Source: Methylosarcina fibrata AML-C10
Lineage (GTDB): Bacteria > Pseudomonadota > Gammaproteobacteria > Methylococcales > Methylomonadaceae
Length of the DNA: 64,000 bases
Direction: 5' to 3'
NCBI RefSeq assembly: GCF_000372865.1
Contig: NZ_KB889965.1
Coordinates: forward strand, 2,897,450 to 2,961,449
Of this stretch, positions 42,822-51,233 are shown piece by piece. Positions within the stretch are counted from its first letter, which is position 1. Every line of letters starts with the position of its first letter. The notes below the pieces were generated by a model. That model was not told where the DNA came from. It saw nothing but the letters and a program-made list of their open reading frames with translations, and searched no databases. The translations under genes were made by a program, and so were the position numbers.

Positions 42822-43271
42822 ACCAGGACAAACACTGCATTGGCCAGGCCGGCGTCCGGTTTGGGGCTGCTTTGTCGCCTTGTCGGCCTTGCGGCTGGAC
42901 GACGACTGGCTCATCATTGCCAGCTCCGGGGTACCGCAGGCTCAAGCCATCGACGCTTACGCCCGGCGCTGGGAAATCGAATCCCTGTTCGGCTGCCTTA
43001 AGAGCCGGGGCTTCAACTTCGAGGACACGCACCTGACCAATCCCGGACGGCTCAGCAAGCTGTTCGGCCTGCTCGCTTTGGCCTTTGCCTGGACTTACCA
43101 TACCGGGGAGCAGCTCGACAGCCAGCAGCCCATCCTTTTTAAAAAAGTATCGGACGCCCCCTCAAGTCCGTCTTCCGGCACGGGCTGGACTTCCTCCGCC
43201 GATGCCTGCTGAATTTTCAACTGCGGATTGATGATTTCCTATGGGCTTTAAAGTTTTTGTCCTGTACTTAG
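42822..43271 (+). pseudogene. C-terminal remnant of another IS4-family transposase, frameshifted
   Basis: In frame from about 42822 are ALSALRLDDDWLIIASSG and YARRWEIESLFGCLK, the IS4 Y-x2-R-x3-E-x6-K signature, then SRGFNFEDTHLTNPG. After a run of six A at 43141-43146 the zero frame turns into nonsense, while the -1 frame continues as GRPLKSVFRHGLDFLRRCLL to a stop at 43269-43271. The 5' half is missing, cut at the right end of the neighbouring IS. It is on the opposite strand to that IS and is not the same element. Most likely decayed. Confidence 0.75.
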
Positions 43272-43312
43272 ATTTCGCCGTTACAATTTGCCGGATGCAC
43301 GGGTGTATGGCC

Positions 43313-43395
43313 GGACGGGTTTTGCAAACCCGTCCGTAAGTTTTATCGAAGCGGCAAAGCGGGTTTGAAACGTTAGATCGGGGTTACAAACCCCG
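43313..43395. repeat. Two palindromes between IS remnant and receptor
   Basis: GGACGGGTTT at 43313-43322 pairs with 43326-43335, and CGGGGTT at 43379-43385 pairs with 43389-43395. The first resembles the GGGTTT-GC-AAACCC palindrome at 31631. They follow the receptor that ends at 43416 and may act as terminators. Confidence 0.5.
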
Positions 43396-43415
43396 ACCTG
43401 CCGAGGGCCGAGTTG

Positions 43416-45818
43416 TTAAAATTCAATCTTGACCGAGCCCAAGAAGGTTCTCGGCTGCCCCACCTCGATGCGGTATTTGCTGAAGGCCGAAGGAAAGTAG
43501 TCTTTATCCAGCAAATTGTTGACATTCAATTGCAAGCTCACTTTGGAATGCCCGACTTTCCAGCCGTAGCCGCCCATTAGATTAACCGTCGCATAACCGG
43601 GCAGTTGCACCGTGTTGTCGACATCGGCTTCCGATTCGCTTCGAATAACCACCCCGGAACCGAATTTCAACCCTCTCAAGTCGCCTTCCTGAAATTCGTA
43701 ATTGGCCCATAGGCTCCCTCCATGTACCGGCACGTTTCTTAGCCGGCCAATGGGGGGATAAGAAGAGTCATTCGCTTTAGTCACATTGGCCTCGGGCGTA
43801 AAGGCATAAGCCCCGATAAGACTCAATCCGGGTAAAACTTCACCCTTCAAATCGATTTCCAGACCTTTGCTATGCGCTTCGCCAATCGGAATGTTAAACC
43901 CTGGATTTGCCGGATCGGCTGCGGCGATGTTTTGTTTGGTAAGATCAAACCAGGCCAGGCTGGCTATGAACTTTTGGTTAAACAGCTCCGTTTTCAGCCC
44001 GGCTTCCCATTGCTGTGCGCTTTCAGGTTCCAATGGCACTCCGCCGACGGCTGTGCCCGATACCGCCTGCACGTTTTCACTGTAGCTGCCATAAACCGAA
44101 AGCTCCGGAATGGGTTGCCATACCAAGCCGCCTCTCGGTGTCAATCTATCCTGTCGCGGAACCTCGGTTGGGCTCCCGTTAAACGCACTGTTTGATTCCA
44201 TGCTGTCGTAGCGAAACCCGGCGAGCATATGGAAGTGATACGGCAGTTTGATTTGATCCTGCAGGAAAAGGCCGAACCAGTCATTATGATTCGAAACGGT
44301 GAAGGAAAATGGGTTGCTGATACTAGCGCGCAATTGGTCTTCGTTCAAATAGACGGGATTGAAAATATTGAGCGTCGCCGATCCCCCACCGATGTCGAAA
44401 TTAGCCGAATTCCTATAGTAATCTCCGCCCAACAGCAAAGTATGGTCCAATCCAAAGGTGCTGAATTTTCCGGTCAAATCCACCGAGTTGAAGTAAATCT
44501 CCCTATCATTTGGAATAAATGCCGCTGTGAGCGTCAAGTCGCCATTACTCGCCAAGGCATTGCCCGTCGGGGAAAATTCATTGGAACTCTTTAAATACGC
44601 ATTGAAGCGATGACGGAACGTCCATCGATCGTTAAACGCGTGCGACCAATTGAGTCCGACCAGGGTGTCCTCGAAAGAGGTCATGATCGGATGGCCCAGG
44701 AAGCGATCTCCTGGAATTTTGCCAACCTGACCATTAATCGCTACGGTGCCAGGGTCGAATTGAATGTCGCCTTGCCGGTGCTCCAACTCCAGATTCACCT
44801 GGGTGCGATCACTGATATTCCATTGCAATACGGGGGCGACGAAAACCCTATCGCCTCGATTGCCGGTATTCTTGAAAGTACCGACGTCTTCATAGGCAAA
44901 GTTGAGCCGGTACAACAAGCTGCCGTCCTTGGTCAAAGGGCCGGTCGCATCCGCCGTGGTCCGGTAAAAATCGAACGAACCGAATTGCTGCTGTAACGAA
45001 TAATAAGGGTTCGAGAGCGGTTTTTTCGTAACATAGTTGATGATGCCCCCGGGCTCACTCTGTCCATACAAAATTGAGGCTGGTCCCTTAAGGACTTCGA
45101 TGCGCTCCAAATTCGCCGTCTCTCTCCCCGAACTTATGAATTGATTGCCGAAAGGATAGCCGTCACGGTAGGCCACAATGCCGCCGTCCATGCCGAAACC
45201 GCGCAAAATGAATTGCTCGAAAATTCCGCCGGAACTCTGGCCGCGATAAACGCCGGACACGTTATCCAAGGCGTCGTTCACGCGCACGATTTGTTGATCT
45301 TTTAACACCTGTTTGGGAACGACCTGAATCGAATAAGGCGTTTCCATGATCGGCGTGTCGGTCTTGGTCGCGGTGGTGGCGTTCGGCAAGCTGTAATCCC
45401 GGTTATAAGGATCGGTCGTGTCATATTCGGATGTGCCGGTCACGGTAACCGCCGGCATCGTCTCGGCGCCCGAACGCGGCGCCGTGGTCGATTGCGCTTT
45501 CTCCAGCGTGACCGTGCCGTTCGGCGTCTTCCGGGCGCTGATCGGGGTGCCGGCCAATAGTCTTTGCAGGGCCTGTTCGGGCGTGTAGCGCCCGGAAACG
45601 CCGGGCGACTTGAGGCCGGCGGCGAGTTCGCCGGGATAGCTCAACTGCACGTTCGCCGCGTCGGCAAAGGCATTCAAAGCCGTGCCGAGCGCTTGCGGTG
45701 GAATGTCGAAGACGAGAGCGCGTTCTTCGGCGATCATCACGGGCGAGGTAGTGATGGCGACCAAGGCCAGGGGCGCCGATAGCAACCGGGGATGCGGGCG
45801 GAACAGGATGTGTGCCAT
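43416..45818 (-). CDS. TonB-dependent ferri-siderophore receptor with STN signalling domain (800 aa)
   Basis: Signal peptide about 1-30, STN domain from FDIPPQALGTALNAFADAAN to NGTVTLEK, TonB-box-like PAVTVTG, linker DPYNRDYSLPNATTATKTD, plug with ERIEVLKGPASILYGQSEPGG (GQS where relatives have GRx), barrel ending VKIEF. The plug and barrel part (43416 to about 45330) is visibly AT-richer than the signalling part, a milder version of the mosaic at 28863. The ATG at 45818 has GGAG upstream. Partners are FecR 46017 and sigma 47090. Confidence 0.95.
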   Translation of the reverse strand: MAHILFRPHPRLLSAPLALVAITTSPVMIAEERALVFDIPPQALGTALNAFADAANVQLSYPGELAAGLKSPGVSGRYTPEQALQRLLAGTPISARKTPNGTVTLEKAQSTTAPRSGAETMPAVTVTGTSEYDTTDPYNRDYSLPNATTATKTDTPIMETPYSIQVVPKQVLKDQQIVRVNDALDNVSGVYRGQSSGGIFEQFILRGFGMDGGIVAYRDGYPFGNQFISSGRETANLERIEVLKGPASILYGQSEPGGIINYVTKKPLSNPYYSLQQQFGSFDFYRTTADATGPLTKDGSLLYRLNFAYEDVGTFKNTGNRGDRVFVAPVLQWNISDRTQVNLELEHRQGDIQFDPGTVAINGQVGKIPGDRFLGHPIMTSFEDTLVGLNWSHAFNDRWTFRHRFNAYLKSSNEFSPTGNALASNGDLTLTAAFIPNDREIYFNSVDLTGKFSTFGLDHTLLLGGDYYRNSANFDIGGGSATLNIFNPVYLNEDQLRASISNPFSFTVSNHNDWFGLFLQDQIKLPYHFHMLAGFRYDSMESNSAFNGSPTEVPRQDRLTPRGGLVWQPIPELSVYGSYSENVQAVSGTAVGGVPLEPESAQQWEAGLKTELFNQKFIASLAWFDLTKQNIAAADPANPGFNIPIGEAHSKGLEIDLKGEVLPGLSLIGAYAFTPEANVTKANDSSYPPIGRLRNVPVHGGSLWANYEFQEGDLRGLKFGSGVVIRSESEADVDNTVQLPGYATVNLMGGYGWKVGHSKVSLQLNVNNLLDKDYFPSAFSKYRIEVGQPRTFLGSVKIEF

Positions 45819-46016
45819 TAAATTCTCCATTGCGAACAAAACGTGCCCGGAAATGTCCGGGGGTCGCAATGTAAACGGGCGGGAGAATTTTTCCCTCAGT
45901 GTCTGCTGATGAATTTTTTACCGGCTTCGGTGAGGGATGACCTCGGCACCCCGAAAGGCAGTGCCGTGACAGGGCCAATTATCAAGACTTTGTGGGAGCG
46001 ACGCCCACAATCTGGC

Positions 46017-46970
46017 CTAGCCGATCACGACCAGCCAGGGCGTCAGCCGGTAGAGCCGAATCGGCAGCGTTTCCGCCAATGATTGCAGCGCCCGGTCGGT
46101 ATCGTTCAGATCGAAACGACCGCTCACCCTCAGGCCTTTAAGCCGCTCGTTGCGGATTACCACGGCGCCGCGCCGATAGCGGCCGATCTCGGCTAACACT
46201 TCTTCGAGCGGCGCATTGTCGAACAGCAGCTTGCCCTTGACCCAGGCGGCGGCATTGCCCGCGACCGGCTCGACCTCGCCGATATGCGCGGCCGTCACGC
46301 TGATCCGTTCGTTCGCTTTCAATAAAGGCGATTTTCTTTCCCCCTGCCCGACTTCGACCAGGCCGCTGACGACGGTGACGGTGTCGCTCTCCGCCTCTTC
46401 CCGGACGCTGAAGCGGGTGCCGACCACGCGGGTCACGCTGTAGTTGCCCTCGACCTGAAACGGACGGTCCGGATAGCGCCGCACTTCGAAATAGGCTTCT
46501 CCACGCACCAGGCGCACCCGGCGGGTGGCTCCCCGGAAGTCCGCGGTCAGGGCCGAGGCCGAATTCAGCGTCGCCAGGCTGCCGTCCGCCAGTTGCACGC
46601 TGCGGACCTCGCCGACGTCGGTGCAATAGTCCGCCTGAAGACAATCGAGAACAACCGGGCGGCAGACGAGCACGCCGATCGCCAGCGAGGCCGCCAAAGC
46701 CAGGATAAATCGGGGGCGAACGTTAAATGGCCGTCGGCCGCGGCTGCTGAGCGGGAAGTCGCCGAGTACCCGCTGTAATTCGGGCTCTGCCCAGAACCGG
46801 TCGATCTGCCGGTAGGCTTCGGCATGGGCCGGACTTTCCAGCAGCCAGGCCCGGAACAGGACACGCTCCCGGTCGGTCACATTGTCCGAGCGCAGGCGGG
46901 CAAACCAGGCGATGGCCTGCTCGTCGATGGCCGCGGGGGAGTCTGGGGTATCAAAGGAATGCTGTTTCAT
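46017..46970 (-). CDS. FecR-type anti-sigma/sigma regulator (317 aa)
   Basis: DUF4880 region (AIAWFARLRSDNVTDRERVL, FRAWLLESPAHAEAYRQIDR), a membrane helix near FILALAASLAIGVLVC, a FecR domain (LADGSLATLNSASALTA, LVRGEAYFEVRRYPDRPF, VTRVVGTRFSVREE) and the C-terminal VSGRFDLNDTDRALQ. ATG at 46970. Its motifs (GTRFxVR) match the FecR at 10139, in line with the similarity of their sigma partners. Between receptor 43416 and this gene are about 200 bp with an AATTTTT tract at 45886-45892. Confidence 0.93.
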   Translation of the reverse strand: MKQHSFDTPDSPAAIDEQAIAWFARLRSDNVTDRERVLFRAWLLESPAHAEAYRQIDRFWAEPELQRVLGDFPLSSRGRRPFNVRPRFILALAASLAIGVLVCRPVVLDCLQADYCTDVGEVRSVQLADGSLATLNSASALTADFRGATRRVRLVRGEAYFEVRRYPDRPFQVEGNYSVTRVVGTRFSVREEAESDTVTVVSGLVEVGQGERKSPLLKANERISVTAAHIGEVEPVAGNAAAWVKGKLLFDNAPLEEVLAEIGRYRRGAVVIRNERLKGLRVSGRFDLNDTDRALQSLAETLPIRLYRLTPWLVVIG

Positions 46971-47089
46971 GAATCCATTATAAGCCGGTGCGTCGGCAAC
47001 CGAGAGGGAAAAGTCGGCCGCTGCATCAAAATACCGTCGAATTTGTTGCCGGACTTTTCATCGAATAGACGGACCGCTCGGAAAAATTC

Positions 47090-47611
47090 TCAGCCGTCGG
47101 AATCGACCGGGAGAAAATGCTTGCCGAGACGTGTGCGGCAATGCTGGAGCCCCTTGATGATGTGCTTTTCGACGGCGCTCTCGGATATGCTCAGCCTGGC
47201 GGCCGTTTCCCGGTAGCTGAGCCCCTGCACCTTGTGCAGAATGAAGGCGTCGCGGCAACGCGGCGGCAGTTCGTCGATCGCCTGACGCAGGAGAGCCTGC
47301 CATTGTTCCCTGGAAACAGCCTGCTCGATGGACAAGGAAGAGGCTTCGGGTTCGTCGTTGCCGCTTTCCAGTTCGGCGTGACGGGCCACGACCTTGTTAT
47401 GGCGCAGATGGTCCAGCGCCAGATTGCCGGCCGTCCGATAGAGAAACCCGCGCGGCTGCTCGATCGCTTGTTCGGCAGCCGTACGCGTCAGGATCAGATA
47501 GCTTTCCTGCACCAATTCCTGCGCGATTTCACGGCAACAGACGGTGCGCGCTACGTAATTGATCAGTTCTTTGCGATACAGCCGGTATAAAGCACTAAGG
47601 TCCAGAGTCAT
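47090..47611 (-). CDS. FecI-type ECF sigma factor (173 aa)
   Basis: Region 2 as CREIAQELVQESYLILTRT and YRTAGNLALDHLRHNKVVARH, region 4 as LPPRCRDAFILHKVQGLS and the helix-turn-helix RLSISESAVEKHIIKGL. The ATG at 47611 is preferred; the frame extends to 47638. It leads the module with FecR 46017 and receptor 43416 and is paralogous to the sigma at 11176. A tandem operator lies 130-163 bp upstream. Confidence 0.94.
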   Translation of the reverse strand: MTLDLSALYRLYRKELINYVARTVCCREIAQELVQESYLILTRTAAEQAIEQPRGFLYRTAGNLALDHLRHNKVVARHAELESGNDEPEASSLSIEQAVSREQWQALLRQAIDELPPRCRDAFILHKVQGLSYRETAARLSISESAVEKHIIKGLQHCRTRLGKHFLPVDSDG

Positions 47612-47740
47612 TCGAGATGGCAAAAAATATCCGCACAATGAAAAAACAGCCGAGGTGCGAATGGTTGAAGCAAGTTGAATGCCATCGACTTCAAGCGGCC
47701 AAATCCGGCCCTTTCGGACCGTTTCCGGCCGGACAAGTGC

Positions 47741-47774
47741 GGCATATGGCTCAGTTGCTGTGGGATATGCCGCA
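47741..47774. promoter_or_regulatory. Tandem 13-bp operator-like repeat (site J)
   Basis: GGCATATGGCTCA at 47741-47753 and GGGATATGCCGCA at 47762-47774, offset 21 bp. The pair also forms an inverted repeat (GCGGCATAT against ATATGCCGC), which shows that the half-site itself is nearly palindromic. Confidence 0.6.
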
Positions 47775-48217
47775 AAAAACGGCTCATTTTTTCCGTAAGG
47801 CTTCGGATCGGAAACGCGGAAAGGCCGGCCCTTCCAACCCGGCCCTGCAATTCAACATGGAAAATCTGCCGGACAAGGAATGCGTCGCCTCCGGCAACGG
47901 CTTCGCATCGTTCATTGACTGGACGTGGCCCGCTGCTCCGCGGACGTTTTAGGATCGGTTAAAGTGGAATTTTAGCAGCCTTTTTTATTCGAATGTACGG
48001 CCTTGAGCCTGCCGTCAGAGCTTGGCCGTAACGGCGGCCCGGATTCGAGTCTTTACGGGAAGGGCCTTGATCGCGGCTCAAGCCGCTCCTACGAGAAAGG
48101 GCTTTGAACTTTCTTAACGGCATCAAGGATAGGGCGAATGCCTTTGCCAGGTCACGCGCATTCCTACAGACAGACGGCTTGGCCAGGATCCGGACAACCG
48201 CCAAGAACAAATGACTC
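47775..48217. other. Gene-poor stretch with a short hairpin
   Basis: Between operator J and the membrane protein at 48218. Open frames here have no recognisable protein features. It contains a small hairpin, GCGGCT at 48073-48078 with AGCCGC at 48081-48086, in a sequence of the dispersed-repeat type. Nothing else is seen. Confidence 0.4.
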
Positions 48218-48643
48218 TTACGTGGCTAAAAGAGAACCGAGATACATGATGGCGGCCGCCGTCGAAAACAATTTGAGTTTGTGGATTAAGGACAGCGACA
48301 GCCAGTAGCGCAGGCATTCGGCTTTGCGCCGGTGCCAGGCTTGCCGCGCGAAATCGACGCCATGTCGGCACAGGCGGGGAAGAGTCCGCCATAGCCAGTA
48401 GATTATCAATCCCGCAATCAGCAGCAGGATATAAAAAGTGACGGTCTGGCTGCCGTGGCGGGTCGTATGAAACAGATGCTCCACGGTATGCTCTATGCCC
48501 AGCTCGAACCATTCAAACAGCATGTGCAATGCTTCAAAAGTCAGATGCAGAGCGCTCAGGAACAAATCGATCACCACATCGTACAGGACGATGGACAGCG
48601 TAACGAGCGCCACAATGATCAAATCGAGATTTTCTTTAATCAT
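48218..48643 (-). CDS. Small membrane protein of unknown function (141 aa)
   Basis: I do not recognise a family. Two hydrophobic segments are clear, LIIVALVTLSIVLYDVVIDL near the N-terminus and VTFYILLLIAGLIIYWLW in the middle, with a third weaker one at the C-terminus (STAAAIMYLGSLLA). The middle part is rich in His, Phe and Leu (ALHLTFEALHMLFEW, HTVEHLFHTTRHG). The ATG at 48643 is the likely start; an ATG at 48772, ten bases after mlaA, would add 43 residues with no membrane character. It follows mlaA on the same strand and may be co-transcribed. Confidence 0.6.
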   Translation of the reverse strand: MIKENLDLIIVALVTLSIVLYDVVIDLFLSALHLTFEALHMLFEWFELGIEHTVEHLFHTTRHGSQTVTFYILLLIAGLIIYWLWRTLPRLCRHGVDFARQAWHRRKAECLRYWLSLSLIHKLKLFSTAAAIMYLGSLLAT

Positions 48644-48781
48644 GTCAATTTCTAAAGGCCTGGTTTTAGAAGCTGGCTGAAAAAAGGGAAAAAGCCCTTC
48701 TGGTAACTTTATGCCGGTTGGATGCGACAATTCCGCTAACGACGGCGCCTTTCTGAGAGGTATTTTTCGCATTGCGCAAAA

Positions 48782-49771
48782 TTACTCGAAGCGCCCGAGT
48801 CTCATCCCGGAACTTTTTTGACTCAACCGATCGATTTTGAGCGAGGTCTCCTCAAAAGATTGCACCAGCTTGTCGAAAGCCGCATGCCGCCCGACGACTT
48901 GATCGTCCGGCCGATCGGACGACGGCGCCGCCGCTCCCGATTTGCCTTCCGCTGCCGCCGGATTCCTCGCTTCCGAAGCCTCCGAACCGGAATCGGCCGC
49001 ATCTTCGAGAGCCGCTTCGAGATCCGGATCGTATCTGCCGTCGTGTTCGCCGTCGCTGATCAAATGACGGCGGTATTGGAGAAAGGATTCACGGGTAAAC
49101 ACATACGGGTCCAGCGCCGCCTCGTCGATGAAGTTCAACGCCCCTTGTGCATTCGCGCGCTCGTTGATTCCTTCGAGAATGCCGGTAAACGGCACGTAAG
49201 TGCCTGGATTGGCGGCTCTGTCCACGATGCCTCCGCCGCCGTCACGGATCGTGGTCGGTCCCAGGAAAGGCAGCACCAGATAAGGCCCCTCGCCGACGCC
49301 CCAAACCGCCAGGGTTTGCCCGAAATCTTCGACGTTGCCTTGCAGGCCAAAATGGCTCGCCACGTCGAACAAGCCGGCGACGCCGAGCGTCGTGTTGGCC
49401 AGAAAGCGGCCGGTATCCGAAGCGCTCTGCCGGAGCTTTCCTTGAAGAATGTCGTTCAACACCACATTGATGCCTTTCAGGTTATTGAAAAAATTACTCA
49501 CACCGGTTTCCACGAAATCCGGGGTAATGAATTTATAACCGTCCGCGACCGGTTTAAAAAAATATTGATCCACCTTCATGTTGAACGAATACATGGAGCG
49601 GTTGAAGCCTTCATAAGGATCGGCCCGGACTGCTTCGGCCTCGCCAAAACCTGCCGCCGGTTCCAGGCGTTTCTCGCTGCCCGCGCATCCGGTGAGCATC
49701 GAGACGCCGACCATTAACAACGCTTGCGCTAAAAGCATTCGGCTTTTGCCTGAATAGAATGAAGTGGACAT
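48782..49771 (-). CDS. mlaA: MlaA/VacJ outer-membrane lipoprotein (329 aa)
   Basis: Component of the Mla system that removes misplaced phospholipids from the outer leaflet of the outer membrane. The signal peptide ends in a lipobox (SMLTGC, Cys about residue 29). The conserved core includes DPYEGFNRSMYSFN, FFNNLKGINVVLNDILQGK, FGQTLAVWGVGEGPYLVLPF and LGPTTIRD, with residues FMxxN-type region before. The C-terminal 90 residues are low-complexity (Ala/Ser/Asp-rich) and not part of the family core. The ATG at 49771 is certain. No other mla genes are near; its neighbour upstream is haoB. Confidence 0.94.
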   Translation of the reverse strand: MSTSFYSGKSRMLLAQALLMVGVSMLTGCAGSEKRLEPAAGFGEAEAVRADPYEGFNRSMYSFNMKVDQYFFKPVADGYKFITPDFVETGVSNFFNNLKGINVVLNDILQGKLRQSASDTGRFLANTTLGVAGLFDVASHFGLQGNVEDFGQTLAVWGVGEGPYLVLPFLGPTTIRDGGGGIVDRAANPGTYVPFTGILEGINERANAQGALNFIDEAALDPYVFTRESFLQYRRHLISDGEHDGRYDPDLEAALEDAADSGSEASEARNPAAAEGKSGAAAPSSDRPDDQVVGRHAAFDKLVQSFEETSLKIDRLSQKSSGMRLGRFE

Positions 49772-49844
49772 CAGTTACAACTCCTGCTGACTAGGTGTTT
49801 CGAGCGGGTTTCCATTTCAGATGGAACTTTTGCCGCCCTCAATA

Positions 49845-49860
49845 AGTTTCGAATCGATAT
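49845..49860. promoter_or_regulatory. 16-bp element shared with the haoA upstream region
   Basis: AGTTTCGAATCGATAT at 49845-49860, about 74-89 bp before the mlaA ATG, is exactly repeated in inverted orientation at 52912-52927 before haoA. The rest of the 434-bp gap 49772-50205 shows no gene. A shared regulator is possible, as is a repeat of other origin. Confidence 0.45.
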
Positions 49861-50205
49861 TACAATACAGTATAACACTTTGCCCTTTGTTGTCCCATCG
49901 GTTCATTCCATGAGCCCGACAGGCCGGTTTGAAAGGCTAACCGAACCTCGAGCAAACTATTGGCAAATCGGCTCCAGTCAAGGCAAAGCCGGGACTTTAA
50001 CCTTCCCGGAAGAAATTACATGAGGCATGTAAAGTTCATCCCCGGCAAAAGAACCTGACTGGTCAAGGCCCATCTTAGCGAACGAACCTTTCACAAACCT
50101 TGCAACGAAGGATGAATGAGAAGAACGGAATAAGCGCCGCAGGAGCCGTACTGCGCAGCACTATTTCCAGAGTGTTGCAGGACAAAGCCGGCCCGCTCGA
50201 GGAAC

Positions 50206-51216
50206 TCAGTCTTGGCTCCTGCGTTTGCCATCGATCTGGTAAATGGACAAAAAGCCGCCCCAATGGCTCTGGTAAACCAGGCTGACGCCGTCCGGCAGCT
50301 TCTTGAGCGAATCCACGAAAGGCAACAGCCGCATCAGAAGCGTATTTTTGGTTTTCTCGTCGGCCGTGGACCAAACCCGGTAATAAGCGCCTTCTTTTTG
50401 GGCCAGATAATTGCCGTCGCCCGTCTCGTTCGCCCAGCGTTTGACCTGGGCAATATCGGCATGCAAGTCGTTGCCCGCCGGGATATTCTTTGAATTGAGC
50501 GGCAACGAAGCGCCGCCGTAGGCGGCCATTTCGCCAAGATGCAGCAACAGATCGCTGTCGACCAGAAGATAGACGGGCCGGGCATCGCCGAAATGCGCGG
50601 CCATTTCGGCCAGGGCCTGCTCGCTGTCCATCGTCAACCAGCGCGCCATCTGCTCGAGGCGGCCGGCTTCCTCCCTGGATGCGGGAGGCAGACTCTCCTG
50701 CACGGCCTTCCAGACCGGATTGGAAAAAGTTTTCAGAGAAGGTTTGTGCAGCCACGTTTCCCTGCCGCTCAAATAGTGAATGCGCTGGCCGCTGTCCCAC
50801 CAGCTCAAAAACAGCGCATCTTCCGGAGCCTTGCGGACGATGACGTCGGCGGCCTCTTTCCAGATATCGTGCCGCAGGCCGGTCGGGCTGGACGCGATCG
50901 CCTGCGCGTCCTTCGGAAACAGAACGGCGGCCTGAGGCGCTCCCACTGGGTCCTGATAGCGAGCCACGAGCAGGCTGAACAGCTCCCGGCCTTCCTGACT
51001 GAAGACGTAGCGTTCCACGGCCTGGGCGGTAAAACGCCCAGGCGCATCGGTTTGCGATTCCTGCGTACGGCGAACGTCAAGCTCCGCGCCGGAAGGGCTG
51101 CCCGCCGCGCCGGAGGCGGCGGGGGCGGCCAACTGGCGATACAGTATCGCACTCCCGCCGGCCAGAAGCGCGATACTCGTCAGCAACAGAAATCCTTTTC
51201 TTACTTTAGGACTCAT
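50206..51216 (-). CDS. haoB: HaoB-like protein next to hydroxylamine oxidoreductase (336 aa)
   Basis: Identified mainly by position directly after haoA and by its layout. The N-terminus has one membrane anchor (GFLLLTSIALLAGGSAILY) and the rest is a soluble, probably periplasmic domain with motifs such as FLSWWDSGQRIHYLSGRETW and VYLLVDSDLLLHLGEMAAYG. Its biochemical role is not established; haoB accompanies haoA in ammonia oxidisers and methanotrophs. The ATG at 51216 is used, 17 bp after the haoA stop, so the two genes form an operon. Confidence 0.75.
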   Translation of the reverse strand: MSPKVRKGFLLLTSIALLAGGSAILYRQLAAPAASGAAGSPSGAELDVRRTQESQTDAPGRFTAQAVERYVFSQEGRELFSLLVARYQDPVGAPQAAVLFPKDAQAIASSPTGLRHDIWKEAADVIVRKAPEDALFLSWWDSGQRIHYLSGRETWLHKPSLKTFSNPVWKAVQESLPPASREEAGRLEQMARWLTMDSEQALAEMAAHFGDARPVYLLVDSDLLLHLGEMAAYGGASLPLNSKNIPAGNDLHADIAQVKRWANETGDGNYLAQKEGAYYRVWSTADEKTKNTLLMRLLPFVDSLKKLPDGVSLVYQSHWGGFLSIYQIDGKRRSQD

Positions 51217-51233
51217 CAAGTTTACTCTTCGCC

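Noticed and set aside
43130-43150. Programmed -1 frameshifting in the IS4 remnant
   Set aside because: IS4 elements normally do not use it and the gene lacks its 5' half, so random decay is the simpler reading. Kept only as a low-interest finding.
47617-47962. Plus-strand open frames of about 100 codons upstream of the sigma at 47090
   Set aside because: They overlap operator J, have no ribosome site and no family features, and run into a gene-poor stretch.
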